Below, one piece after another: positions 34,044 through 43,983 of a DNA stretch of 64,000 nt. Where the stretch lies: NCBI GenBank assembly GCA_963755705.1, contig CAVWKW010000004.1:1-64000 (forward strand), written 5' to 3'. Each line of letters begins with the position of its first letter. Position 1 is the stretch's first letter. The notes below the pieces were generated by a model. The model had not been told where the DNA came from. It searched no databases and saw only the letters and a list, made by a program, of their open reading frames with translations. Source of the stretch: JBARDN01 sp963755705 (GTDB lineage: Bacteria; Desulfobacterota; Binatia; Binatales; Binataceae). The translations under genes and the position numbers were made by a program.

Positions 34044-35861
34044 ATGTGGCTCTTGCCGATATCTATCATAGTACTCACAATTCTCATCGCCATTCCCCTA
34101 AGCAGGTATATGGCGAAGATCATGGACGGTCACTATTCGCCGCCGGTGTTTCTTCGCTGGTTTGAGAAACGGCTGAATAGCGGAACGCAAACATGGAAGC
34201 AGTATACAGTTGCGTTGCTCGTCTTCAACGTAGTGCTATTCGTTTATGGGTACGCAGTGCTGACACTGCAACCCGTAATGCCGCTGAATCCGCGCCATCT
34301 CGGCAGCCTGGAGCCGACCACGGTCTTCCATACCGTGATCTCCTTCATTACGAACACCAACATGCAGCACTATTCGGGAGACGTCGCTTTTTCGAACTTC
34401 TCCCAGATCTTTTTCTGTGTTGCCAACTTTTTTCTTTCGGCCGCGGTTGGCCTGTGTGCGCTTACGGCAATAATCCGCGCGCTGCGGGGTGATTCCCATC
34501 TTGGTAATTTTTTTGTCGACATGTGGCGTGTGGTAGTCTATATGTTTTTACCCGCCGCCTTTGTCATCGGTCTCGTTTTCCTGGTGCAAGGAATGCCGAT
34601 GACTTATCAGAGCGACTATCAGGTCGCGACACTCGAGCCCGCCTCAATGGGAACTACCGACAGCGGACAAGCCAAACAACAGACTATTGTGGTGGGACCA
34701 TTGGCGGCCTTCGTGCCGATGAAGATGATGGGCACCAATGGCGGTGGTTTCTATGGAATGAACTCGGCCCATCCATTCGAGAACCCGAGCGCCTCCACAA
34801 ACTTCTTCGAAACCTTTTGCATGATGCTCTTTCCGATGGCGCTGGTGCTGATGTACGGGCGTATGCTGAAGCGCTTTCGCCACTCGATCGTCATTTTTTC
34901 TGTGATGCTATTACTTTTCGTCGGGACCGTGGTGTGGGCAATCTATTTTGATACATTGAGGCCTAACCCGGGACTAACGGCACATCCGCAAAGCGTTGAT
35001 TTCAAGATTCCCAGCGCGGGAGCTCCGGGTGGTCACCGAATAGTCACAATTCCCGCCGTCGCTGGACTGCCAGTGGATCAGCATCTGGGCAATTTGGAGG
35101 GCAAGGAGCTTCGGTTTGGCACTTCCGCGGGCGCCACCTTCGCGGCAGCCACGGTGGATGTCACCTGCGGCGCGGTAAACTGCGAGCACGATAGCCTGAA
35201 TCCAATTGCCGGTCTGTCACCGTTCGTTGGAATGTGGCTCAACTGTATTTACGGCGGCAAAGGGGTGGGAATGATTAACCTGCTGCTGTTTCTGATTATA
35301 GGTATTTTTCTGGCCGGCCAGATGGTAGGGCGCACGCCGGAATATCTGGGCAAGAAGATCGGCGCGCGCGAAATGAAGCTGGCAATGATCGCGCTGCTGG
35401 TTCATCCGATTCTGATCCTCGGGCCGTCGGGCCTGTTTGCGGCCACGAATTGGGGACTGAAGGCTGAAAACAACCCCGGCGCACACGGGCTGTCAGAAAT
35501 CGTTTACCAGTTTTCCTCTTCCTCCGCGAACAACGGTTCGGCCTTTGACGGTTTGGGGGTTGGCTACGGGTTGAACAGCAACCCTAGCCCGTCGCCCGAA
35601 GCGATTCCCTGGAATATCGTGGGCGGTCTGGTGATTCTCTTTGCCCGCTATCTTCCAATTGTGGCCCCGATCGCGATGGCCGCATTTCTTGGAATGAAAA
35701 AGAGCACCCCGTTTGGTCTGGGAACTTTACGCGATGACACTTTCACCTTCGGATGTCTGCTGCTCGGCACGATCGTTATCGTCGGTGCGCTGCTGTTCCT
35801 GCCGGTCGCGGCGCTCGGACCCTTGGCTGATCATTTGGGCCCAATTCCGTTCGGCGGATAG
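34044..35861 (+). CDS. kdpA: Potassium-transporting ATPase subunit KdpA
   Basis: 605 aa, multi-pass channel-like subunit that binds and passes K+. Selectivity-filter loops are visible: ITNTNMQHYSG at about 107, GTNGGGFYG at about 234, YGGKGVG at about 402 and SSANNGSAFDG at about 492. GQMVGRTPEYLGKKIGAREM is a strong family signature. In the third filter the common Val after GG is Lys, which is odd for a cation path. A region at about 305-390 with Cys in VTCGAVNCEHD is an extracytoplasmic insert. Confidence 0.95.
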   Translation: MWLLPISIIVLTILIAIPLSRYMAKIMDGHYSPPVFLRWFEKRLNSGTQTWKQYTVALLVFNVVLFVYGYAVLTLQPVMPLNPRHLGSLEPTTVFHTVISFITNTNMQHYSGDVAFSNFSQIFFCVANFFLSAAVGLCALTAIIRALRGDSHLGNFFVDMWRVVVYMFLPAAFVIGLVFLVQGMPMTYQSDYQVATLEPASMGTTDSGQAKQQTIVVGPLAAFVPMKMMGTNGGGFYGMNSAHPFENPSASTNFFETFCMMLFPMALVLMYGRMLKRFRHSIVIFSVMLLLFVGTVVWAIYFDTLRPNPGLTAHPQSVDFKIPSAGAPGGHRIVTIPAVAGLPVDQHLGNLEGKELRFGTSAGATFAAATVDVTCGAVNCEHDSLNPIAGLSPFVGMWLNCIYGGKGVGMINLLLFLIIGIFLAGQMVGRTPEYLGKKIGAREMKLAMIALLVHPILILGPSGLFAATNWGLKAENNPGAHGLSEIVYQFSSSSANNGSAFDGLGVGYGLNSNPSPSPEAIPWNIVGGLVILFARYLPIVAPIAMAAFLGMKKSTPFGLGTLRDDTFTFGCLLLGTIVIVGALLFLPVAALGPLADHLGPIPFGG

Positions 35862-35927
35862 GCGCTTGGTCGGCAAACTCGACGCACTTTTCGGGGTATC
35901 AGTGTACTAGCTAGATCGGCCGGAGGA

Positions 35928-38090
35928 TTGACTATGGGTGCTGCAATCGAACAATTTCCCAAGCTCGGAATGCCGGAGCATCCGCGCCCGGAAAGACGGG
36001 TGAAAGCGCGAAAGCTATTCGAGCCTGAGCTCGTACGCGAAGCTCTGAAGGAATCGTTCGTAATGCTTCGGCCGGATATTCAGTGGAGCAATCCAGTGAT
36101 GTTCGTGGTCGAGATAGGCGCCGTACTTACCGTTCTGTTCATTATACAAGCCCTTGTGAGCACTTCCGTTTCCCAGGTTCCGATTACCTACTTTATCGCA
36201 CTGGCCGGCTGGCTGTTCCTGACGGTCTTCTTTGCAAACTTTGCGACCGCCCTGGCCGAAGCTCGCGGGAAAGCTCAAGCCGAATCGCTTCGCAAGACTC
36301 GCAGCGAGACGCCCGCCTATCGCCTTAAAGGCGTCGATGTCGTCGAGGAAGTCCTTTCGACGGATTTGAAGCCTGGGGACAGGGTTGCGGTTACGGCGGG
36401 ACAGGTCATCCCTAGCGATGGAGAAGTAATCGAGGGAATCGCATCGGTGGACGAATCGTCAATCACAGGAGAGTCCGCTCCGGTTATCCGAGAGGCCGGC
36501 GGCGATCGTTCCGGCGTCACCGGGGGCACTCGAGTAATTTCGGACCGAATTGTGGTTAAGATCACCGCATTGCCTGGTGAATCGTTTCTCGATCGGATGA
36601 TCGGTCTGGTCGAGGGCGCCGTACGCCAGCGCACGCCGAACGAAATCGCACTCGCTTTGGTACTCTCGGGACTGACGCTCGCCTTTCTGATTGTAGTCAT
36701 TCCGATTTGGCCGATGGCATGGAATGCCGAGCAATACGTGATGGGCTATCTAGGAGTCGCCGAGCCGGTCAAAAGTCTCGGCACCGATATACCCACTTTG
36801 GTCGCGCTGCTGGTCTGCCTGATTCCGACTACGATCGGTGCGCTGCTGGCTGCCATCGGGATCGCCGGAATGGATCGCGCTCTGCAAGCCAACATCATCG
36901 CGAAGAGTGGAAGGGCTGTGGAGACAGCGGGCGACATTGATACTGTTTTGCTCGACAAGACCGGCACCATCACGATAGGCAATCGGCATGCTACCGACTT
37001 CGTGCCGACCGGTAGCTATTCGAAACTGAGGTTGGCGTTGCTCGCAAGCCTCGCCTCCATTTCCGACGAGACTCCGGAAGGGAAAAGTATCGTCCAGGCG
37101 GCGCAGGTCGTCGGTGTCGGTCCAAAAGAGCTAATTGTCGGAAACGGAACGCGCTCTATTGCCTTCAGTGCGCAGACCCGCATGAGCGGTATCGATCTCC
37201 CCGACGGAACCTGCGTGCGAAAAGGCGCGGCCGATGCGGTACGGGCATTCATCGAGGCCAGGGGAGGTACCGCACCGGCGGGCGTGCAGGAGATCGTCAA
37301 CTCGATCGCCTCCAAGGGCGCGACTCCGCTGATGGTTGCCGAGAATAACAAGATCGCGGGCGTGATCGTCCTCGAGGATATTCTCAAGCCGGGTATCCAG
37401 GAACGGTTCGAGCGGCTGCGCAGTATGGGCCTGCGCACCGTGATGATCACGGGCGACAATCCGCTCACTGCGGCGACCATCGCGAAGCAAGCGGGGGTGG
37501 ATGATTTCGTGGCGCAGGCGACGCCTGAATCCAAGCTCGCGTACATCCGCAAAGAGCAAGCCGGAGGAAAGCTGGTTGCAATGATGGGCGACGGCACCAA
37601 TGACGCCCCGGCATTGGCGCAGGCCGACGTCGGCATCGCCATGAATTCGGGCACCCAAGCCGCGAAGGAAGCCGGGAACATGGTCGATCTTGATTCCGAC
37701 CCGACCAAGGTTATCGAGGTCGTTGAAGTCGGCAAGCAACTGCTTATGACTCGGGGTGCGTTGACCACATTTTCCGTTGCTAATGATGTCGCCAAGTACT
37801 TCGCGATCGTGCCCGCGCTGTTTGCCGGCACCCTGCCGTGGCTCGGCGCGATGGATATAATGCATCTTCACTCGCCCACTTCGGCGATTCTGTCGGCGGT
37901 CATTTTCAATGCGCTCATTATTCCTTTGCTGATTCCGGTGGCTCTGAAAGGCGTCCGCTACCGGCCCCTCGGCGCGGACTCGTTGCTGCGCCGGAACCTG
38001 CTGATCTGGGGTCTTGGCGGTGTGATCCTGCCGTTTATCGGCATTAAACTGATCGATCTCGCGCTAGTAACAATGCATCTCACGGTGTAA
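35928..38090 (+). CDS. kdpB: Potassium-transporting ATPase ATP-binding subunit KdpB
   Basis: 720 aa P-type ATPase. The actuator TGES is at residues 180-183, the phosphorylated Asp343 lies in LLDKTGTITIG, and the hinge MMGDGTNDAPALAQADVGIA follows. The membrane domain has the short KdpB set of helices (PTTIGALLAAIGIAGMDR). An N-terminal extension of about 30 residues explains the length above the usual 680. It energises K+ uptake through KdpA. Next gene kdpC starts after 27 bp. Confidence 0.96.
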   Translation: MTMGAAIEQFPKLGMPEHPRPERRVKARKLFEPELVREALKESFVMLRPDIQWSNPVMFVVEIGAVLTVLFIIQALVSTSVSQVPITYFIALAGWLFLTVFFANFATALAEARGKAQAESLRKTRSETPAYRLKGVDVVEEVLSTDLKPGDRVAVTAGQVIPSDGEVIEGIASVDESSITGESAPVIREAGGDRSGVTGGTRVISDRIVVKITALPGESFLDRMIGLVEGAVRQRTPNEIALALVLSGLTLAFLIVVIPIWPMAWNAEQYVMGYLGVAEPVKSLGTDIPTLVALLVCLIPTTIGALLAAIGIAGMDRALQANIIAKSGRAVETAGDIDTVLLDKTGTITIGNRHATDFVPTGSYSKLRLALLASLASISDETPEGKSIVQAAQVVGVGPKELIVGNGTRSIAFSAQTRMSGIDLPDGTCVRKGAADAVRAFIEARGGTAPAGVQEIVNSIASKGATPLMVAENNKIAGVIVLEDILKPGIQERFERLRSMGLRTVMITGDNPLTAATIAKQAGVDDFVAQATPESKLAYIRKEQAGGKLVAMMGDGTNDAPALAQADVGIAMNSGTQAAKEAGNMVDLDSDPTKVIEVVEVGKQLLMTRGALTTFSVANDVAKYFAIVPALFAGTLPWLGAMDIMHLHSPTSAILSAVIFNALIIPLLIPVALKGVRYRPLGADSLLRRNLLIWGLGGVILPFIGIKLIDLALVTMHLTV

Positions 38091-38117
38091 CTAGCCCCCT
38101 CGTAAAGGACAAAGCCG

Positions 38118-39137
38118 ATGCTTAGTCACATCTCAAAGAGTCTCTGGTTGCTATTTTCCTCAGTACTCATTTGTTGCCTTGTCTACCCATTGGCAGTATG
38201 GGCGGTTGGGCAAGCCTTTTTCCCCTTCTCCGCGAATGGCAGCATAGTCAAGGGGCCTGACGGCAAACCGGTCGGCTCGCTGCTGATCGCTCAGCCGTTC
38301 ACCAAAGATGAGTACTTCTGGCCGCGGCCCTCTGCGGCGTCGTACGATGCCTCCGCCTCGACATCGTCCGCTTTGGCCGCTTCGAACTATCTCCTGCGGG
38401 ATCGAGTGGCTCGAATGCTCGGCCCGATCGTGAAATATCAGAGCGGCCCTAAAGCAGGTCAATTGGCCGCGTCTGACATCGAAGCGTGGTTTCAGCAAGA
38501 CCGCTTTCAGGGAAATCCTCATCTTGTGGCGCAATGGGCCGACAATCACAACGAACTCGCGCAAGCCTGGGTAAACGCTGATCCAACGCATGCGCAATTA
38601 GTTACTGATTGGGCCAAGAGCCATAAATCTATTGTCGCCGACTGGATCAAGCAAAACCCGGGTACTCCATCTCCCCAGGCCGCGGATCTGTCGGTGGTAT
38701 TTTTCGAACACTTTTCCGCCGATCATCCGGGTAAATTTCCTTCTACAGTCACTACTCAGACGCCTGACGGAAAGAGTCAAAGTATAATTAAGCCAATGGC
38801 GACCGGCTCTGACGTACAATCGATATTCTTCGATATGTGGCGACAGGAGCATCCGAATGCTGACCTCGCAAATGTCCCGGGCGATATGGTGACTACCTCG
38901 GGCTCCGGACTTGATCCGCATATAACGTTGCAAAATGCGGAATATCAACTCGACCGCGTGGCCTCGAAATGGGCCGCTGATACAAAGAGCGACCCGGCAA
39001 AGATTCACGGCGAGATCGAACAGCTACTGCAAACCGATGCTTTCGCACCGATGTGGGGACTGGCCGGCGAACGGATGATCAATGTGCTGCAAGTGAATCT
39101 CGAGCTACGCAATCGCTATGGAGCGCCTCAGAGCTAG
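38118..39137 (+). CDS. kdpC: Potassium-transporting ATPase subunit KdpC, long form with insert
   Basis: 339 aa against about 190 in E. coli. The N-terminus (membrane helix, GSLLIAQPFTKDEYFWPRPS) and the C-terminus (TTSGSGLDPHITLQNAEYQL, VLQVNLELRNRYG) are ordinary KdpC. Between about residues 103 and 243 lies an extra periplasmic segment with short Trp-centred repeats (HLVAQWADNH, AQAWVNADP, VTDWAKSH, VADWIKQNP). KdpC tunes ATP affinity; the insert might add a sensor or docking surface. No kdpDE genes follow. Confidence 0.92.
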   Translation: MLSHISKSLWLLFSSVLICCLVYPLAVWAVGQAFFPFSANGSIVKGPDGKPVGSLLIAQPFTKDEYFWPRPSAASYDASASTSSALAASNYLLRDRVARMLGPIVKYQSGPKAGQLAASDIEAWFQQDRFQGNPHLVAQWADNHNELAQAWVNADPTHAQLVTDWAKSHKSIVADWIKQNPGTPSPQAADLSVVFFEHFSADHPGKFPSTVTTQTPDGKSQSIIKPMATGSDVQSIFFDMWRQEHPNADLANVPGDMVTTSGSGLDPHITLQNAEYQLDRVASKWAADTKSDPAKIHGEIEQLLQTDAFAPMWGLAGERMINVLQVNLELRNRYGAPQS

Positions 39138-39162
39138 TGAGACATTGGTGATGCGCCAACGA

Positions 39163-41292
39163 TTATCGGCTTAGCGAGACCTCGCTCAATTGCTGGTCGA
39201 GGACTCGGGTCAGAGTGAGTATCTTATGCTCGAGTATCGCTGCCGCCGAAACCGTGCCCGGCTCAAACTCTGTCGCGAACGCGATCGGGTCGGTGGCCGG
39301 GACCTTAGTTCCGGCTAACATTGTCCGCAGCGGCGCGCTCCCGACGGTTCCGCTTTCGGTCTGATCGCGCAGATTTGCCAGCCACTCTACGAATCGGATC
39401 CTAAGTGCGTCGGTTACGGCGAAAATTTCGCCGGGCGTCTCAGCCTCGTTTGTGAGCCTGCTCAAGTGAGCAAGCGCAAATGCCAGCCGCCAGAGCGTGT
39501 CGAGCGAATCAACCAAGTTCTTCGGATCGATGCCGGAGCTGCGGCCTTCCAGTTGTGAGTCGCTCGCTACCTTCAGCATCGTTCCGATCGAGCGCGCCAT
39601 CGCCATCTCCGCTTGCATCCGACGTGATTTATCCGCCGTGTGATTCGAAGATGGCGTCAGATCGATCAGGGCCTCGAGCGGCGCCTGAAATTGTTCCGCC
39701 AGCGTGCGGCTGGGACGCTCGTGCCATATCAGCGAGACCACCGTACGAATTATCATTCCTAAGCTGATACCCCAGACGGACCAGATCGACGCCAGCACTT
39801 CGGCGCGCGGGCCTGGGCCGCTATATGCAATCACAAAAGCAGTTCCGCCGATTGCCATGTAGGAAAGGATACCGCCACCCTCGCCTATATAGGTCGTCAG
39901 AAGCGTACCGGCAAAGATGACGATCACGTACGGTCCGACTGAAGTATAGTTCGGAGCCACGATTATCGTGCCCAAAGCGGCAAGCACGATCGCGGCCGCG
40001 GAGCCGAGCGCTCGCATCGTGAACTTGCGTACGGTCGCTCCATGGCTCGGCGGACCGCCCAGCATCAATAGCCAGATCGCGGCATGAAGGGCCTGGTTAT
40101 GATCCCAGAGACCGACGATGAATGCGATGGTCAGCGCGATCGTGTGCCTGACGCTGTATCGAATCAGGAAGCGGCTCGGCTTGTATGTCACCGCGGGCGC
40201 GTCTGCTCCGATCTCGCCGTCATCGATCGGCAGTTCGAGCGGGTCTGCTTCCAGAAGGGGAAGAAATAACTCTGCCGACTTCGTGAGAGAGGCCAGCTCT
40301 GGATAGTGCTGCGCAGTGTGCTCCAGCTGATTCGCCAGCGCGGCGTTCGCCGCAGCATCGATAGGTTCTGTCTCGGCGGCTTCGATCTCGGCCTGCTCGA
40401 GATTGGCGATTCGGCGCCCCAACTCGACGACGAAAGTATAGAATCGCCGGTCGATCGCTTCTCCGATCCGGCGCAGCTCTTCGGACGCCGCCGGGTTGAT
40501 TGCCGCGTGCGGCGCTCCCATGACTCCGGCCGCGAACCGCTCGACCTGGTTATGAATCCGCTCCGCGCTCATCACCGAGCCAAGCAGATTTCCCCGACGG
40601 GCAGGATTTCCTTCGCCGGAAATCGCTGCGGCCAGCAGGTCAACATGATGCCCTAGTTTCGAAGCCACCGGCCGATCCGAATCGACAGTTGCCTGGTTCG
40701 TTGCGATTGCGAACAGGTTCGCGAGCCGCCGCCGCGAGCGCTCGAGCGTAGCCGTAATTGAGTCGGCCAGGACCACCTGCGCCGGACGCGCCCACACGAG
40801 ATTGTTGAACATCAGCAGCAGAGCTACGGCGATCGTAAGCCCTGCGAACATCTGCGCGTTGTCCCATCCAAGCTCGCGCGGCGCGAACGGAACCATGTAG
40901 AAAGCAGTGACCACTGGAACTTGAATCCATACCCACAGCCGCCCCAGAGTCGGTACGGAATAAATCAGATAGCTGGTTACCAGGGAGAGCAGGATGAAGA
41001 CGCTTAGATGGATCATCGGCACATCTGCCAGCGCACCCACGACCGCCAGCGCCACGGTCTGGAAAATCGCCGCTGCGCACAGGAAGCCGAGACCGCGGCT
41101 CAGCGGAAATGCCGCTTCGGGAAATCCGAAGTTCACCAACAGAGTCAGTCCGAGCGGATTGCGAATCTGCATCGCCGCCATGATTCCTGCGCCGAGCGCC
41201 GTGATCGATGCCGTCCGCGCGGAGCGGCTCCATCGATGCGGCGTCGGCGCGAGCTCGGCGAAGATCATCCGCAATTTGGAATCGGCGTACAT
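39163..41292 (-). CDS. FUSC-family inner-membrane transporter (MdtO/AaeB-like)
   Basis: 709 aa. Two membrane halves, each with several helices (about 25-170 and 385-510), are separated by a soluble helical region and followed by a soluble C-terminal domain. PSRFLIRYSVRHTIALTIAF opens the second half, the normal FUSC/AaeB plan. Such proteins export aromatic acids or similar compounds together with a membrane fusion protein and an outer-membrane channel. Those partners are encoded next: the channel gene starts 37 bp away on the other strand. Confidence 0.9.
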   Translation of the reverse strand: MYADSKLRMIFAELAPTPHRWSRSARTASITALGAGIMAAMQIRNPLGLTLLVNFGFPEAAFPLSRGLGFLCAAAIFQTVALAVVGALADVPMIHLSVFILLSLVTSYLIYSVPTLGRLWVWIQVPVVTAFYMVPFAPRELGWDNAQMFAGLTIAVALLLMFNNLVWARPAQVVLADSITATLERSRRRLANLFAIATNQATVDSDRPVASKLGHHVDLLAAAISGEGNPARRGNLLGSVMSAERIHNQVERFAAGVMGAPHAAINPAASEELRRIGEAIDRRFYTFVVELGRRIANLEQAEIEAAETEPIDAAANAALANQLEHTAQHYPELASLTKSAELFLPLLEADPLELPIDDGEIGADAPAVTYKPSRFLIRYSVRHTIALTIAFIVGLWDHNQALHAAIWLLMLGGPPSHGATVRKFTMRALGSAAAIVLAALGTIIVAPNYTSVGPYVIVIFAGTLLTTYIGEGGGILSYMAIGGTAFVIAYSGPGPRAEVLASIWSVWGISLGMIIRTVVSLIWHERPSRTLAEQFQAPLEALIDLTPSSNHTADKSRRMQAEMAMARSIGTMLKVASDSQLEGRSSGIDPKNLVDSLDTLWRLAFALAHLSRLTNEAETPGEIFAVTDALRIRFVEWLANLRDQTESGTVGSAPLRTMLAGTKVPATDPIAFATEFEPGTVSAAAILEHKILTLTRVLDQQLSEVSLSR

Positions 41293-41329
41293 CGCTTCGA
41301 ACGTGAATCAAAGCACAAAACCGGGCCCG

Positions 41330-42856
41330 ATGGAGATGAGTCGAAAGATCGGCGACGCATTTTCAGGTCTGCGAACCGCTTTGGCCAAATTGTTTCTTGG
41401 ATGCCTGATCGCCGTTTGTGCCGCTGTTACCGGATGCACCAGCGCACTTGAACAACCTGAGTTCAATCCTGAGCGATGGGCCCCGCCCACGATGCAGACC
41501 GAGTGGAAGCCGGCAGCCGCGGACCAACGCGTATCGTTCGATGTCGAATCCGACGTCGCGCAGTTCCGGGGTGGTGCGGATTCAGCTAATCGCGCCACCA
41601 ATTATGATCTACCCGCGTTGATCGATTTGGCGCTTTCGCAGAATCCCGACACCCGCAGCGCATGGGAAGCGGCGCGAATGGCCGCGGCGCAATGGGGGAT
41701 CAAGCGCGCCCCGTTTTATCCCCTGATCGGAGTCGCAAGCGAGAGCGGCTACCAGCGCGAGATGGATCTGGTTCCGAAGCATTGGGGCGTCCTCAAAAAT
41801 TGGCAGAGCGTCGATCAACTTACGCTCGACTACATACTCGAGGATTTCGGGCGGCGCGACGCCGCCGCCAAATCGGCTCGCGAACAGCTCATCGCGAGCA
41901 ACTATCAGTTCAATCGCGGAATTCAAAAGACAGTCTTCGAAGTCGAGCGCAATTTTTATCTGCTCGAGGCGCAACGCGCCGGCGTCGATGCTGCCCGGGC
42001 TATCGTCTCGCTGGCCGTCACCGATCGTCGCGGAGTCGAAAAGCGCCACCATGAGGGCCTCGCGACACTGCCCAACCTGCTGCTCGCACAGCAACGTGAA
42101 GCGCGCGCGCGCTACGATTTGCAGAACGCCGAGCTCGGAGTCAGCGAAGCGCAGGCCGACCTCGCGCAGGCGGTTGGCTTGCGGGTGGATATGATGCCGC
42201 CGGTAACCACTTCCAGCGCGCTCACGGTGCCGCCGACGTTGAGCAATGCGGTCGATGACCTGATCAACAGCGCGATCAAGCAGCGGCCCGACCTGGCCTC
42301 TCGCGTTTCGAGTCTGCGCGCCAAGGATGCCGAGATCGAAGCCGCGCGCGCGGCAATGTACCCGACCATCGGTCTGTCGAGCGGCTACGGCGTCCACGCA
42401 TTTCAGTACCGGCTGACCAGCGGTCCGACGCCGCAATACACAGCGTTGGGTCCCGAATACGACGCGATGATCACGCTCAAGTGGGATGCGTTCGCCGGCT
42501 TCGAGCATGTGAATTCGATCGACGAGGCCCAGGCCGTCCGCGACCGCGAGCGCGCACAACTACGAGCGCTCGAGATCGATGTCGCCAGCCAGGTCTGGCG
42601 CGCATACTACGCGTTCGAAACCGCGCTGCGCGAATATCAATATGCCCAGACGCTGCTGACCGCCTCGCAGTCAGCCTACGATTCGAACTTCCGCTCGTTC
42701 AATGATGGACTCGCGACCATCGTGGACCTGCTGTCCTCCGAACGCGATCTGGCCGACGCCAAATACACGATGATTCGCAGCCGTACCGACGTGCTGATCT
42801 CGGCGTCGGCGCTGGCCTTCTCGACCGGCACCATCCAGCCGCCGACGGGGCCGTGA
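41330..42856 (+). CDS. Outer-membrane efflux lipoprotein (NodT/MdtP-like)
   Basis: 508 aa from ATG 41330 (a second ATG at 41336 is possible). The signal ends in the lipobox AAVTGC, then EFNPERWAPP. The body is TolC-like: LIDLALSQNPDTRSAWEAAR and a second half-repeat with EIDVASQVWRAYYAFETALR, closing with the FNDGLATIVDLLSSERDLAD block. It forms the outer-membrane duct for the FUSC/HlyD pair. Divergent from FUSC over only 37 bp and convergent with the fusion-protein gene. Confidence 0.92.
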   Translation: MEMSRKIGDAFSGLRTALAKLFLGCLIAVCAAVTGCTSALEQPEFNPERWAPPTMQTEWKPAAADQRVSFDVESDVAQFRGGADSANRATNYDLPALIDLALSQNPDTRSAWEAARMAAAQWGIKRAPFYPLIGVASESGYQREMDLVPKHWGVLKNWQSVDQLTLDYILEDFGRRDAAAKSAREQLIASNYQFNRGIQKTVFEVERNFYLLEAQRAGVDAARAIVSLAVTDRRGVEKRHHEGLATLPNLLLAQQREARARYDLQNAELGVSEAQADLAQAVGLRVDMMPPVTTSSALTVPPTLSNAVDDLINSAIKQRPDLASRVSSLRAKDAEIEAARAAMYPTIGLSSGYGVHAFQYRLTSGPTPQYTALGPEYDAMITLKWDAFAGFEHVNSIDEAQAVRDRERAQLRALEIDVASQVWRAYYAFETALREYQYAQTLLTASQSAYDSNFRSFNDGLATIVDLLSSERDLADAKYTMIRSRTDVLISASALAFSTGTIQPPTGP

Positions 42857-42870
42857 CCCTCGCGGCGCAT

Positions 42871-43983
42871 TTAGCGCGTTTGCGATCCGACATTCGGGAC
42901 CGCTGCTTCATTGCGATGACCGTCAATTGTCACCACCGCCGTCGCGCCCATCCGAAATGGGAATTGCGGCTCGCGACCGTCAAGCGTAATCCGCACCGGG
43001 AAGCGCTGCGCCAGGCGCACCCAGTTCAGCGTCGGCGCGACGTTCGGCAGCCCCGCAATGGTGGCGCCGTTTTCCTGGAACAGGGCATAGCCGACGCCTT
43101 CAACCACCCCATGAAAGCGCCGCTTCGGATAACCGATCAGGTAAACCTGCGCACTCATCCCGGGTGAGATATAGGGCAAAAAAGTTTCGCGGAAATTCGC
43201 GATCACATACCACGTGCGATTGTCAACCACGCTCAAAACCTGCTGGCCCTGGTTCGCGTACTGACCCACCGCGATATTCAGATTCGTCACGTAGGCATCG
43301 AACGGCGCCCTCACATAGCAATAGCCGAGGTTGAGTTTGGCCTTATAGGCCTGCGCCTGCGCTGCACTGCGCCGCGCGTTGATGTCACCGAACTGGCCCA
43401 GTTGCTTCTCTGCCTGTCCCGCCTCGCTGCGCGCGTTATCGATCGCCGCCTGCGCCGCGGCGAGCTTGCTGCGGGCCGACGCAACCTGATCCGCGGTGAC
43501 AAAATCTTCTTTGAGCAACGGTTCGATTCGCCGCAGATATTGCCGATCGTAATCAGCATCAGCCTGCGCCTGCCGCTGGCGCGCGCGCGCAGCCTCGATA
43601 GCTTGATCGAGTCCTCCGATTTGCAGATTGGCCAATGTCAGCCGCGCATTAGCCAGATCGAGCTCGGCTTGGTACGGACGCGGGTCGATCACGAACAGAA
43701 GATCGCCCTTCTTGACGTGCTGATTGTCGCGCACCGGCAGTTGGACGATCGTACCGCTTGCCTGCGGCGCGATGCCCACCGTGTTGGCGCGCACATAGGC
43801 GTCATCGGTCCGCGGATGAACGTAATACAACCGCAGGACATAGACCGCCAGGATTAAATCCGCAATCACTACGGCGGCGAACATAATCCTAGCGCCGACT
43901 TTCGGCCATACAGCCACCGCGCTTTCCCGATCCCCTGCCACCGCCGCCTTTTCCCTCACGCTGCGCTGAAAAATACGATCCAA
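42871..43983 (-). CDS. HlyD-family membrane fusion protein (MdtN/AaeA-like)
   Basis: 370 aa. One N-terminal membrane helix (about 32-52, IMFAAVVIADLILAVYVL). The biotinyl-lipoyl halves are DAYVRANTVGIAPQASGTIV and YCYVRAPFDAYVTNLNIAVG, separated by a long coiled-coil hairpin (about 110-220). The C-terminal beta barrel includes GMSAQVYLIGYPKRRFHGVV. It links the FUSC pump to the outer-membrane channel. The upstream YtcA-like gene overlaps its start by 28 bp. Confidence 0.92.
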   Translation of the reverse strand: MDRIFQRSVREKAAVAGDRESAVAVWPKVGARIMFAAVVIADLILAVYVLRLYYVHPRTDDAYVRANTVGIAPQASGTIVQLPVRDNQHVKKGDLLFVIDPRPYQAELDLANARLTLANLQIGGLDQAIEAARARQRQAQADADYDRQYLRRIEPLLKEDFVTADQVASARSKLAAAQAAIDNARSEAGQAEKQLGQFGDINARRSAAQAQAYKAKLNLGYCYVRAPFDAYVTNLNIAVGQYANQGQQVLSVVDNRTWYVIANFRETFLPYISPGMSAQVYLIGYPKRRFHGVVEGVGYALFQENGATIAGLPNVAPTLNWVRLAQRFPVRITLDGREPQFPFRMGATAVVTIDGHRNEAAVPNVGSQTR

